Origin: Chalara sp. BL73
Lineage: Eukaryota > Ascomycota > Leotiomycetes > Helotiales
Length of the DNA: 64,000 bases
Direction: 5' to 3'
Assembly: GCA_918026815.1 (NCBI GenBank)
Contig: CAKJVC010000083.1
Span: 62,001 to 126,000, forward strand
Below are positions 12,477-24,186 of the stretch, in pieces; the first letter of the stretch is position 1, and each line of letters starts with the position of its first letter. The notes under the pieces were generated by a model. It was not told the DNA's origin, searched no databases, and saw only the letters and a list, made by a program, of their open reading frames with translations. A program made the position numbers and the translations under genes.

Positions 12477-13461
12477 GCCTCCTTCCCAGGAGTGTTGCTA
12501 GTTGAGGAGAGGAGTGTGCTTGGGTTCGGTGTTTGTGGCTTTGGATACAGTTCATTCTTGGTGGCTTTGTAGGCGTGCGCTTTACGAGAAGAAAGTTGTG
12601 GTCATTCTTTCCTGATCCCTTGTGGCTGCTTTTCTATCAACGATCAATCAAAGTACACAATTGGTATAAAATGGGTTACTTACTCTCATCTTTTGGCACG
12701 GAGCGTTGCCGCCCAGCTTTCGGGATGTCTCGTTTTGCTTGACGCGGGGTCATATCGGCTGGGAGGAGGAGGGATAAGAAGTTGGTTTATATTGCAGCTG
12801 GGTTTCAAACGGTTGAAGGTGGTTGGAGGGATAAGAGCATGTGGTGGGTAATTAAAGCGCTAGTCTTTGGGAATGCCGACTTGTACATGAACATGTTGGG
12901 AGTCGCGAGGACAAACTTGTGGCGTCATTTGGCGACTATGGCTTGATAAAGGTTAGTTGGGAGCTGATGGCTGCCGCCGATTCTGCTGCCTGGAATAATC
13001 TGGTTCGGTTGCCTGGTCTGCAAGGCAACCACTCTAGCTCCGATCGATTTTGTTTTCCCTTTCGGCCTGCTTATAATGTCCATCCCTCGGTCAAGAGACC
13101 CTGCCACGAGACGAATATACGGTTTAGGCATCTCAAGTGTCTCCCTCGCAAATCTACGAAGTTTTTATCAATACATCACTATTCTTCAGCCATTTCTGCC
13201 CTAGGAAACCTATCTGCAACGAGAAAATTATGGTGGTTGACCATGCTGTCGATCTTTCGTTGATGCCGTTGATCACCGCTTTAGCTGTTCCCCCCTGCTT
13301 AATCGCGAATATTGGCCCGTATCTAAATTTCGGGACTATAATCCGAAGCTTCTATTGAGAAAGAGTACTGTTCTTAAGCTTTAAAGGCAAGAAGTATAAG
13401 AATATCTGCCTGCCGAGTTTATCCGGACAAAGAGGGGAGGACACAAACGCTAAGCGAACTG
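12477..13461. other. Intergenic stretch
   Basis: No gene is recognised. The short plus-strand frames at 12533-12742 and 12919-13263 carry no known motif. Confidence 0.4.
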
Positions 13462-13606
13462 ATTACTGTTGAAGGCCATATGTGTCACGTGAACTGTCAC
13501 GTGATCCCTGTACGGAATAGGTTTGGTCTCAGCCTACAATATGTATATATCACTCGTTTTCTCTCATTCTGTAGAAGAATCAAGCACTTTTTACTTCAAT
13601 AATTAC
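13462..13606 (+). mobile_element. LTR-C solo copy with target-site duplication
   Basis: The element (13467-13601, 135 bp) starts TGTTGAAGG and ends CTTCAATA, where the sister copy ends CTTCAACA. It is flanked by perfect ATTAC duplications at 13462-13466 and 13602-13606. It contains a TATATA motif and two adjacent GTCACGTGA boxes, one of which is absent from the sister copy at 43516. The changed last C fits a C-to-T mutation. Confidence 0.9.
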
Positions 13607-14040
13607 GCTTAATATAATTTCGTAATTAAAATCACGCTAGCCATATTATTTATATATTATACCGAATTATATAAAGTGTGGCGTTCTTCTCCATAAACTG
13701 CTGTGTACTGCTTTCGCTCTGCCTTGAGCGCTGACAACAGGCTCTCCTCGCAATAAGATGCCTCAGTGATAGAAAGATAATGTATGGCTCGATCGCGCAC
13801 TAGACTCGCTTGAAATAGCCCAGACAGCCGTGATGATATTCTACAGTGGCTGGCCGCGATTGGCTGGTCTGGCGCGCTCGTAGCGATAATGCACAACCAC
13901 GCCATGCCGTGAGGCTGGCCAGCTGGGCTGTGCAGGCTCGGACCTCGATCCAACTTCGCTGCTCAGCAAATGCATGATTCTACAACAACCATTTACTAAT
14001 ATTCTTGTGTTCAGGCATTCTTTCAGGTCCTATCTGAATA
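13607..14040. promoter_or_regulatory. Upstream region of the HNWD gene
   Basis: There is no gene here. An AT-rich block at about 13640-13675 (tttatatattatacc) could serve as a core promoter for the gene starting at 14041, but it lies far from the ATG. This is inference from base composition only. Confidence 0.3.
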
Positions 14041-17000
14041 ATGCGCCTACTGCAGTACAACGACGATGGCGAGTTTAGCTTCACCAAAGACTTTGTTGGT
14101 GAAATTCCTGAATATGCTATCCTTTCACACACATGGGGGGCAGATACAGAGGAAGTCACTTTTAGAGACATAACAAAGGGGACTGGAACAAGCAAGACGG
14201 GTTTTGGCAAGATCAGGTTCTGTGGAGAACAGGCTAGACGTGATAGCTTACAGTACTTTTGGGTAGACACTTGCTGTATCGACAAATCTAATGCTGTTGA
14301 GCTTCAGGAGGCTATCAACTCCATGTTTCGCTGGTATCGTGATGCGATCAAATGCTATGTTTATTTGGCGGATGTTTCGACAAAAAAGCAGAGACTAAGT
14401 GATCGGTTTTCCGAATATACCTGGGAATCAGCTTTTCGGTCAAGTAAATGGTTTACTCGAGGCTGGACCCTCCAGGAGCTGCTGGCTCCATGCCCAAGCT
14501 CGGTTGAATTTTTCTCTCAAGAAAAAGACCGCTTAGGGGACAAGAGGAGTTTAGAGCAACAAATCCACGAGATAACAGGGATTGCGATTTCCGCGCTTCG
14601 GGGAGTACCTCTGTCACAATTCGACATCGAAGACCGATTGTCATGGGCAGAAAACCGCCAGACTACACGCGAAGAGGACAAGGTATACTCGCTGTTTGGA
14701 ATTTTCGATATCCAGATCCCTCTCCTGTATGGTGAGGGGGGAAAGAAAGCGTTGAAACGGCTCCGAGAGGGGATCGACAAAGCGTTTAAACAGCACTGCA
14801 AAGAAAGAGACATATCTTTAAACGGTGAGTTCCTATCATTTGATGTTACACTTTATTTCATATAGCAATCAAAAGGAGCACTAATTCCTTAACGCAGAGC
14901 TCGACCGTCTTCCATCCGCTGCGGGGGCGGCATTTAATTCATTCGACCGCCAACAGGATCGCACCTGCCTTCCCGACACCCGAGTTGACTTATTACAAAA
15001 GATATGCAACTGGGCCGATAAAGAAGATAGGCGGTGCATATTCTGGCTCAATGGCTTAGCCGGCACTGGGAAATCTACAATTGCACGGACCATTGCCCAG
15101 AGATACTGTAAGGAAAAGCGTCTTGGGGCCAGCTTTTTTTTCTCAAGAGGTGGCGGAGATGTGAGCCATGCCGGCAAGTTTTTTACTAGTATTGCTGTGC
15201 AGCTCGCAAACAACATTCCACCTCTCCGACGCTATATTTGTGATGCTATTTCTAACTGCAAAGATGTTGCAAGCCGGTCTTTCTATGACCAGTGGAGCCA
15301 GCTTATCCTTTCCCCATTGTCAAAGCTTGGCGGCTCGTCTTCATCCTTTTACGTGTTAGTAATTGATGCCCTGGATGAGTGTGACAAAAATGAGCATATT
15401 CGGATGATTTTACAACTTTTAGCTGAGGCTCGAACACTGAAAACTGCCCGACTTCGGGTCTTTTTAACAAGCAGACCTGAAATCCCGATACGCCACGGCT
15501 TTCACCAGATCCCTGATTCCGAACACCAGGACTTTGTACTTCACAACGTACTGCCAACGATTGTTAACCATGACATCTCTTTATTCCTGGAATACAATTT
15601 AGGGATAATCAGGCAAGAGTATACTCTTGGCGCAGACTGGCCAGGCGAAGCGGTTCTGAGACAGCTAGTTTTAAACGCTTGTGGCCTTTTCATTTGGGCG
15701 GCAACGGCATGTCGGTTTATTCATGAAGGAAAGCGATTCGCACGCAAAAGACTAGATACAATTCTTAAGAGCAGCAGCAGCAGCACTATTACCGCACCAG
15801 AGAAACACCTCAACGAGATCTACCTTGCTGTCCTCAAAAACTCGATCTCTCCAACATATTTGGACGAAGAGAAAAAAGAGGTATATAATATGTTGAAGTA
15901 TACGCTTGGAAGCCTAGTAGTGTTGCTTTCACCTCTTTCTACCTTTTCATTAAGTAAGCTTTTGAACCTTTCAAAAAAAGATGTCGACGCGACTTTTAAC
16001 GACCTTTATGCAATCCTCGATATTCCAAAAGACCCGACTCGCCAGGTCCGTTTACATCACCCTTCATTTCGCGACTTTCTCCTTAATAAAGATCGATGTA
16101 AAGAATTTTGGGTAAATAAAAAAGAAGCACACCAAAAAGTCGCTGCTAGTTGTATACAGCTAATGTCCCAGACACTAAAAAAGGATATTTGCGAAATAAA
16201 TACTCCCGGGAGTCAAGCCGGCCAAATTGAAAGCAGTTGGATTAAAAAATGCCTTCCGCCTGAAGTTCAATATGCCTGCCTTTACTGGGTTCAGCATTTA
16301 CAACAAAGTGGTTTTCAGGCTCGTGATAGCGAAGAAGCCCACCGGTTTCTGCAGACTCATTTATTACACTGGCTTGAAGCACTTGGATGGATAGGCAAAA
16401 CGTCAGAAGGGATTCAAGCAATATTATCTTTAGAGGCTTATGTTTTAGTAAGTTGTCTATTTTTTTATAGCAGTTGTATTGACTAGTTTTTAGGTTAATG
16501 AAAGCCCCAATTTGCACGCATTTATTCATGATGCCAAGCGATTTGCTTTATATAACCGAACTGTGATTGAACAGTCACCACTACAGCTATACTGCTCAGC
16601 TCTTGTCTTTGCGCCAAAGAAAAGTATTATTCGGAGACAGTTTGAGGAGTATGTTCCACCTTGGATAGAAAAAAAGCCTAAAGTTCAAGCGCATTGGAGT
16701 ACAGCGCTCCAGACGCTCGAGGGCCACTCGTACCCCGTCTACTCAGTAGCTTTTTCACCTGACGGCAAGCAGGTCGCTTCGGGCTCGGGCGATAAGACAG
16801 TGCGGCTCTGGGATGCCGCAACAGGAGCGGCGCTCCAGACACTCGAGGGCCACTCGTACTCTGTCCACTCAGTAGCTTTCTCATCTGACGGCAAGCAGGT
16901 CGCTTCGGGCTCGGGCGATGAGACAGTGAGGCTCTGGGACATTGCAACAGGAGCGGCGGTCCAGACGCTCGATTGCCACTCGCAGTTTGTCTATTCAGTG

Positions 17001-18488
17001 GCTTTCTCACCTAACGGCAAGCAGATCGTCTCGGGCTCGAGCGATACGACAGTGCGGCTCTGGGATGCTGCAACAGGAGTGGCGCTCCAGACTCTTGAAG
17101 GCCACTCGCGCTGGGTCCACTCAGTAGCTTTCTCACCTGACGGCAAGCAGGTCGTCTCAGGCTCGGACGATAAGACAGTGCGGCTCTGGGATGCCGCAAC
17201 AGGAGCGGCGCTCCAGACACTCGAGGGCCACTCGCAGTTTGTCTATTCAGTAACTTTCTCACTTGACGGCAAGCAGGTCGCTTCGGGCTCGGGCGATGAG
17301 ACAGTGCGGCTTTGGGACGCCACAACAGGAGCGGCGCTCCGGACGCTTGAAGGCCACTCGAGCTGGGTCCACTCAGTAGCTTTTTCACCTGACGGCAAGC
17401 AGGTCGCTTCGGGCTCGGGCGATGAGACGGTGAAGCTCTGGGATGCTGCAACAGGAGCGGCGCTCCGGACGCTCGAAGGCCACTCGGGCGCGGTCCACTC
17501 AGTAGCTTTCTCATCTGACGGCAAGCAAGTTGTCTCGGGCTCAGACGATACGACAGTGCGGCTCTGGGATGCTGCAATAGGAGCAGCACTCCAGACGTTC
17601 GATGGCTACTCGCGCTTTATCCGCTCAGTAGCCTTCTCACCCGACGGCAAGCGAGTTGTCTCGGGCTCGGACGATACGATAGTGCGGCTTTGGGACGCTG
17701 CAACAGGAGCGGCGCTCCAGACACTCGAGGGCCACTCGCGCTGGGTCCACTCAGTAGCTTTTTCACTTGACGGCAAGCAGGTCGTTTCGGGCTCGGACGA
17801 TAAGACAGTGCGGCTCTGGGACGCTAAAATAGGAGCGGCGCTCCGGATACTCGAAGGCCACTCGGGCGCGGTCCACTCAGTAGCTTTTTCACCTGATGGC
17901 AAGCAGGTCGTTTCGGGCTCGAGCGATGCGACAGTGCGGCTCTGGGACGCTGCAACAGGAGCGGCGCTCCAGACTCTTAAAGGCCACTCGCAGTTTGTCT
18001 ATTCAGTAGCTTTTTCACCTGACGGCAAGCAGGTCGCTTCGGGCTCGGGCGATAAGACAGTGCGGCTCTGGGATGCCGTAACAGGAGCGGCGCTCCAGAC
18101 GCTCGAGGGCCACTCGTACTCTGTCCACTCAGTAGCTTTCTCACCTGACGGCAAGCAAGTTGTCTCGGGCTCGGACAATACAACAGTGCGGCTTTGGGAC
18201 GCTGCGACAGGAGCGTCGCTCCGGACGCTTGAAGGCCACTCACAGTTTGTCCGCTCAGTAGCCTTCTCACCTGACGGCAAGCTATTGCCAACTTTACATG
18301 TGTCAGATTATTGGCTGGTGGAAGGTATTACAAATTTGCTCTGGCTACCTCCTGATTATCGACCTACTTGTGAAGCTACTCAGGGTAAACTGGTCGTTTT
18401 AGGGCATTCATCAGGGAGAATTTCATTTCTACAGATTAAAAAGGGGCCAAAATTTATTACATCTAACTTGTCACGTCCCATGCTCTGA
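14041..18488 (+). CDS. HET-NACHT-WD40 (HNWD) incompatibility-type receptor
   Basis: Three exons (14041-14824, 14898-16447, 16494-18488) join in frame to about 1,442 residues; the introns are 73 and 46 bp. The HET domain has YAILSHTW, FWVDTCC and GWTLQELLAP. The NACHT domain has Walker A GLAGTGKST (about 314-322), Walker B VLVIDALDECD and the sensor-like FLTSRPE. From about residue 853 come 12 complete WD40 repeats of 42 residues and a partial 13th, then a short tail (LLWLPPDYRP, VVLGHSSGRISF). This is the architecture of the Podospora het-d, het-e and het-r genes, in which the WD propeller senses a non-self partner and the HET domain executes cell death. All motifs are present and the frame is open. 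The last few codons fall in LTR-G sequence. Confidence 0.95.
16716..18230 (+). repeat. 126-bp tandem repeats encoding WD40 units
   Basis: Twelve units of 126 bp, each one WD repeat with SVAFSPDGKQV and TVRLWDAATGA, are close to identical in DNA. Differences concentrate in a few codons: the two residues after GHS, the residue before SVAF, and the residues around the 'SGSxDxTV' turn. The same positions are described as variable and selected in HNWD genes. Confidence 0.93.
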
Positions 18489-18575
18489 AGCACACGTGAA
18501 CTATATTAGCCGAACTCTCGGAGCGCCTCGTGTATATATAGCCTGCTCTCCTCGAGCTCCTCTTCCTTCTTTAGC
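18469..18575 (+). repeat. LTR-G, 5' part (sense), overlapping the HNWD 3' end
   Basis: It starts TGTCACGTCCC and carries the TATA region 'cgtgtatatatagcctgctctc'. It matches the reverse complement of 4868-4975. Similarity fades after about 18575 and no second end or duplication was found. The stop codon of the HNWD gene (18486-18488) lies inside it. Confidence 0.6.
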
Positions 18576-18839
18576 TATAATCAATAAAAGCTGGCTTCTC
18601 AAAAGAAATACGCGAAGTACAAACAGCCAACACCGGGATCGCCTTATGCTCCGCATCTCCAACTACCCGCGCTGTGCTCGTCACTCGAATCCAACTACAA
18701 ACCCTTTTTTCTTCTGCTGGCGAGTGCTTAGAGAGCGGTAGATGACCAGGTAGGGTTAAGTTCCCCACTAGGTATGTTTATTATGTAAGCGAAAAAGCAC
18801 CTGGTGAATGTGACTTTTTCCTAAAATGGAAGCCTAAGT

Positions 18840-19104
18840 GTAGCAGCCAGGGCCGGTTAGAGACGGATATCACAACAGCTACAGCAGCCACAGGCATACA
18901 GCTACAGCAGGCATACAGCTACAGCACCGTTGAAAGGATATAAGGAACAGCTAGACCTTTCTGGAGGAACTCAAGCTTGAGTTTCTCTGCTAGACTGACA
19001 AGCATACTTCTGATATCAATACATCACTGTTTCTATGACATTACAGTCATATGTTCTTACTTGCTATATTGCAATCCCTCCTGTTGCCCTCTATTTGATG
19101 CAGC
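18840..19104 (+). repeat. LTR-F, degenerate partial copy
   Basis: From about 18930 this matches the 3' two thirds of the intact LTR-F at 26129-26524: the 'ggatataagga' TATA region, 'caagcttgagtt', and 'attgcaatccctcc' near the end. The last bases are replaced by the LTR-A fragment that follows. Short 'acagctacagcag' units are repeated at 18870-18925. Confidence 0.65.
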
Positions 19105-19229
19105 TTTCGTTCCCTTCTTCTGTCTGTAGCTTGTTCTCTTCGTTATAACAATTGATAGCCGTTCATACCTTTGAGTCCCTCTTCCCGAGATCTACGGATC
19201 GAGATCCCTGTTCGCCTTGAGTTGTTACA
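19105..19229 (+). repeat. LTR-A, 3' part (sense)
   Basis: This matches the last ~125 bp of LTR-A, from 'tcttctgtctgtagcttg' to the terminal GTTGTTACA, joined directly to LTR-F sequence on its left. Confidence 0.8.
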
Positions 19230-22200
19230 GTTATGCTCTTCATGAATCTGCAGGCTAGATTCTGGCATTTCTGCATCTCCAAATTCCTGCTATAGTAGCC
19301 GGCATCTCAGCGCTAATGTTAATGTGAACTCGTGGCAACTTTCTATTGATGAAGCTGGACAACCCATTCTTCGCTTCCCGCTTCACCACTACTTGTGTGG
19401 CGCAGACAATTCCTCTTTCCTCAATTTATTCATGCAATTTATGACAAAAGCTATGCTAAATCCAACCTTAACAGGGCATCCCTTCTTATCATATCCCCAA
19501 GCGCCTACCAAAGCCCTGCTTTCACCCAAAAGTACTCCTAAGCGTGATTCCGCTTTGCGAGCGCTCTATCACGAAACCCCTTCATCTCCTCCAAAATCCA
19601 GTAGTTGTAAACCAAATATAGCACAGACTTATTTCCGGTACACAAACCAACCATGATAATGGCAATCTCGGCAGTGACGGGCCGGTGCCCACCTTGAGCC
19701 GTGTAGATGTTGATAAAGGTAGTGATAAGGCCAACAAGAGAGAGGAGTAGCCTTGGATTATCCAGTTAGTGGGACGGTAACAAGGAACTTACAAAAATAT
19801 GTTTCCAACCAGACAAACAGCGTTGCCGCGCCAAATATACCATAACCAGCTCGCTCCTTGGACTGGTCTGTCTGGCAACCGTAATTCCCGTGAACATGAT
19901 CGAAGGGACGTCGCTGTCTCATTTAACACCTCCGAACGGGGCGGTAAACTTCCCTTCAATTCCGCACTTCCCCTTTTCTTTACCCATCATGCTCTAAGAT
20001 TACGCGACGGAAAGAAATGCGATGCAAAACCCCATATCAACAAGCCTGACTGCTGATTCCTATCTCACGGCTATCCCATCTCCCCTGCCATATAAAGAGC
20101 CCACCAAAACCATAAAGGGCGTCAATATACAGCCCACACACAAGATGGCCAAAAGTAAGATTGCATATTTTAGAAGAGCCTCCTTGGGCGTCAGTTGCAA
20201 ATCCCTTGCTCCCGTCAGCGCCTCGCAGATGCAGCTCGACACCTTTCGCGCAACAGCCACCGAGATTGCAGATGAATATCTCGAAGACAGAGGCATGACG
20301 CTTCGCAGCCGGTCAGCCGGAAGCACCGTGATAGGGGATCGGAAAGCGCACGGTCAGGGAGCCAAGGCTGGCAAGAAGATGGATGTGTACGGGAAGAGAA
20401 TAAATGAATGGGTGGTTACCAGAGACGCGGATGGAGAGGACAAGTTAAAGTAGGCGCGTCGAATGGGATATTCTCTAGATCGGGGTCAGGGTATATTTCA
20501 AAAACTGCCTGTGCGAAAAACGATAATCTAATTATCGACGATCCGTTGGCCTGTGAGCCCATCTCCTACCACAGAGCAGCGATGGCGAATCCGCACAGAA
20601 AGGAGGTTCTATACCTCTGCGCAGGACATAACAGGAGTGCTTGTTCTCCACATCGCCATCTTGTTAACCATGACCATTCTGCGAGCGTTGCGACCGCCCG
20701 AACCTCTTGTCTTGTTGTCTCCCCATTGCTCCGCACGTCCCCTTCTCCTCATCCCATCCAGATCCTCTTCGTTCCCAAATGAAGCCGGTGGTCGCTCGTA
20801 AGGATTGTCGTTTCGGAGTGGATTCTCCGTGTAGAATTCGCTCGTAACCCCTACCGCTTTCGCAGCCAAATCTGGCATTCCTCTAAGCTGTTCACACCAT
20901 GGCGCTGCATTCTGTCACGTAGTATGTGCGTCCCTGTGCCTTTCGCTGCAATCACGCTACCGCCGGTATTCATTTGACTGCCGTCAATTATAAGGGAGGT
21001 GCTCTTTGTGCGGCTTTTGCGACAGCGATTAACGATCTCTTTGGCTTGCTACCTATACCAACGTCAATCAGGCGGGGATTGAGCAGCTGTCTGGACTTGG
21101 GAGGGCAGACACGTGAGATCTCTGCAACGCCCGACTATTGTGCAAAGGCATCGAATTCGATATGGCGAACCACTTTGCGAACTACGGGTCCTTATTATAA
21201 AGCCTTCTTTGGCGCCGGAGCCACGAAACCTGCTGAAATATCACAGATCTTGCAATGGTCTCAGGAGGATATCACGGTCGATTCATTAGCGCTACACTAT
21301 TGGCCACCACCCCCAAAAACCGCAAATACCGTGCGATCGAATTTTCCATGCTGCTTTTACGTTTTCTTCCCTGTTCACGGACAACCTCCTGCGCTTCCTT
21401 TCCCCGTTCCTTATGTCTGAATTCTGGAGTTCTTCGTTTGCCGGGTCATCTAGGACGGATCTATGGCTGGTTGACGACAATCACCACATTTTTCGTCCGG
21501 CCTAGAAGTGGTGAGTGGCTGATTACGGCTCAGGGCAGTAGAACTTACTTCCATTTAACTGCGACGACTGAAGGAGGACAACGTCTGTGAGTAGTCTCGT
21601 AATTGGTACACCATGCCCGAACCGTAGAACGAACATGCCCACATCCAAATTTAACTTGAGTGTAGTCACACATGGTGAGGTGCGTTTGTTTGAGCGATGG
21701 GAGAAAGGGAGAGGCGACAGTTATTTTGAGCGAAGGGCACTAGAGGAGGTTCTTATGTATCACAGATGCTGCTGCTTTAGGCTGCTTAACATAGAGCTCA
21801 TCAGCTGAGCTTATGCCCACAGATCGACACCCTCGTTGGAGTTAGAGATATGTCAGGTCATCTCTAGCCTCCAAGGGACCAGCTATTGGGTAAAAAGCAA
21901 AATGAGGAGGATTTGGGCAAAGCACGTGTCGAAGAAAGGAAAGCTTCCAAGGAGGAGGGGGGCCCAAGAAAGGAAGACTGGGTACGCAAGAAGCAGAGAA
22001 GAAGGGTAAGGAGGATATTGCTTCCACTGTGGTAAGAGGGGGGAGTTCGCGAAAGACAGTATATGTCATACCTGTGAGCACAGGAGCTGGAGATGTTCAG
22101 AGTGCCCATCTGGACCTGTAGAATGAGAGAAGAGCATTCTGGACGTGCCGCTGTCCCTCCTTGATATTTCGGAGAGTATCTGGGCAGCAGGGGGCCATGC

Positions 22201-22646
22201 TACTAAGACTGAACCCTCTTTCCCATCACTTGGGAAAAAGAGGACGTGAATGTATCGTCACACAAGTTCCAGCCCCCTCAGCGAGACTGTCAACATTCAA
22301 ATTGTTGCCGATCCAAATCAGGGCTTGATTGCGGTGCCTATCAGACATCCTTTCGCAGTGATTGCCATACTTTAAGGTCCGTCCACGCGACGCTGAAGAT
22401 TATAATGCGGAAGTCTCAGGTCTCTCCACTTGTTCCATAATTGCCAATTCCTTCTTGTACCGTGCCGAATCTATCAAATCTGAAAGCCGGCGATAGCACA
22501 GCTGTATGGTAGCCAAAGTAATAATGGAAACCGTTCAATGGTGATAGTGGCTGCATTGCAGGATTCGTTTAAAGATATCCACAGGTGACATGGAAACAGA
22601 AATGTGGAGCAATGTCGCAGATGTGACCCCGCTTTACCAAATGCGT
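19230..22646. other. Degenerate region, no firm gene
   Basis: Several coding-like patches occur without a recognisable product. On the minus strand near 19680-19780 a hydrophobic segment (GLITTFINIY) resembles a membrane helix. On the plus strand 20142-20453 encodes a basic 100-residue stretch (QLDTFRATATEIADEYLEDR) that I cannot assign. A minus-strand frame at 20609-20878 is also unassigned. Confidence 0.35.
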
Positions 22647-22751
22647 CAGCTACATGTAGTAAACGGAAAGGGTTTAGCGTGAGGCCGACATCAGGCCAGC
22701 TACATGTAGTAAACGGAAAGGGTTTAGCGTGAGGCCGACATCAGGCCAGCT
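22647..22751. repeat. Perfect 50-bp tandem duplication
   Basis: The 50-bp unit beginning cagctacatgtagtaaac is present twice without mismatch (22647-22696 and 22697-22746), followed by the first few bases of a third copy. It looks like a recent slippage or unequal-exchange event in non-coding DNA. Confidence 0.9.
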
Positions 22752-24186
22752 TTCCGATCCCGGTGTATCTTTATCCAGACAACTACACGTAATAGGAAAC
22801 AGCCTCAGTGTGAGCTCTTTCGGTGGTCAGTTGCATGCGCGACAATCTGAAGAGAGAAGCCAGAAGCTCTCGAAAATTTGTTTGAGCAGGTATGTCAGGT
22901 TGAATTCCTGTAAAGGTGGCCAATGCTTCTAGTGTAGCATGGCGAAATCAGAGGATATCTGAAATCGAGATATCACTGGGATTTGGGGCCTGCTCAACCC
23001 AAGTCAAAGCAACCACTACATTTGCAAACCATACATATCAAAAAGTCCGTACCCGAATAGCAGAGACTGACCGAAAATGAATATTCCTCCTGAAGTAGAA
23101 ATCCCTCTATCTTTTGGACATCTTCTTATACCTTTCTACCACCGGAGACTTGCCGCGAGCCCCTCCGTTTTGTTTACAATGCGACCACTCGGATCGGGCC
23201 ACAGAGCCATCAAGGTTGTTTGCGAAAGAGGTATCTTACTTTGTTCTAGTTCGACTACTTCAACGCGATTTATCCGGAGCAAGAAACAGCATTTGACTAT
23301 GAATATGTGGATCTTGGCCGCCATGTTCTGGGCCCTGCCGTTATGGACATCGATGCGACCGTCTCCACGCTGCGGGAGCAGGTAAAAGCAGGCCCAAAAT
23401 ATAATATAACTTTCGAGGAATTTCGGGGACGGTATCCTGCTAACCCTCCTTTCGAGTAATGGCAGGTCAACGTAAGCACGATACTCTTTTTACCCCCCAT
23501 AGTTAGCTAAAAACTTAAAGGCTCAAAAGGAAACTGCCACTCCATCGCGAGACTTTCGATACCTGGATAGCACCTGTTGTCGGCAGCATCTGGGAGGAAC
23601 AAGCAAAGACAGAAGGCATTCGCGACCTTGGTCAACACATTCGACAACCCCCCCTAGAGAGATGTCTCGCACGCCACGCAAACCGCTCGGCTCGGCCGTC
23701 GAAGAAATGCAAAATGAATAATACGCGCGCAGCCGTACAGGAGACCGCGTCAACCGTTACTCCAACTCCCGCTGGATCGCCAGCATCACCAATTACCCCC
23801 TCTACATTGCCGTAGGTGCATCGCATTCATAGCTGTCTGAGTGGTGAAGGGTGCAATACGGATCAGATCAGTCGATGTTATAGTGTAGGGAACATTAGCT
23901 AGAGCTTCCATGCAGTAAATCAGCCAACAGACGCGCTCAATGTCGCGAACATTCAAGAAACGTCACCGAGAAACGATCTTAGCGCCCTCCCAGCTCAAAA
24001 TGATACTTGGCCATCTGGGGCACAGAGCTTAGAGGTGGTGGTTCTAGGTGGTGGAGCGGATTCGGGAAGTCTAGACATGAGGCGAACCATCCAGCTGGTC
24101 AACGTCAAAACATACAAGGACCCCGCGGTATGAAACAAGTCCAGTGAGTGGCGTATCTCTAGAGACATCCATACCACCACTTTTTT
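22752..24186. other. Mostly gene-free; one coding-like fragment at about 23251-23457
   Basis: On the plus strand 23251-23457 stays open and reads FDYFNAIYPEQETAFDYEY, VDLGRHVLGPAVMDIDATV and FRGRYPANPPF. It looks like real protein sequence but I do not recognise it and it ends at a TAA. Nothing else stands out. Confidence 0.35.

Noticed and set aside
7630..18230. Regular repeats that could suggest a CRISPR array
   Set aside because: The units are contiguous 126-bp coding repeats without spacers, in a eukaryotic gene.
16678..18291. Several minus-strand open frames across the WD40 array
   Set aside because: They repeat every 126 bp and mirror the WD40 coding strand.
20022..20453. Plus-strand frame of 143 codons, basic
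   Set aside because: It looks partly coding but overlaps an equally open minus-strand frame and has no recognised domain, so it is only mentioned in the stretch description.
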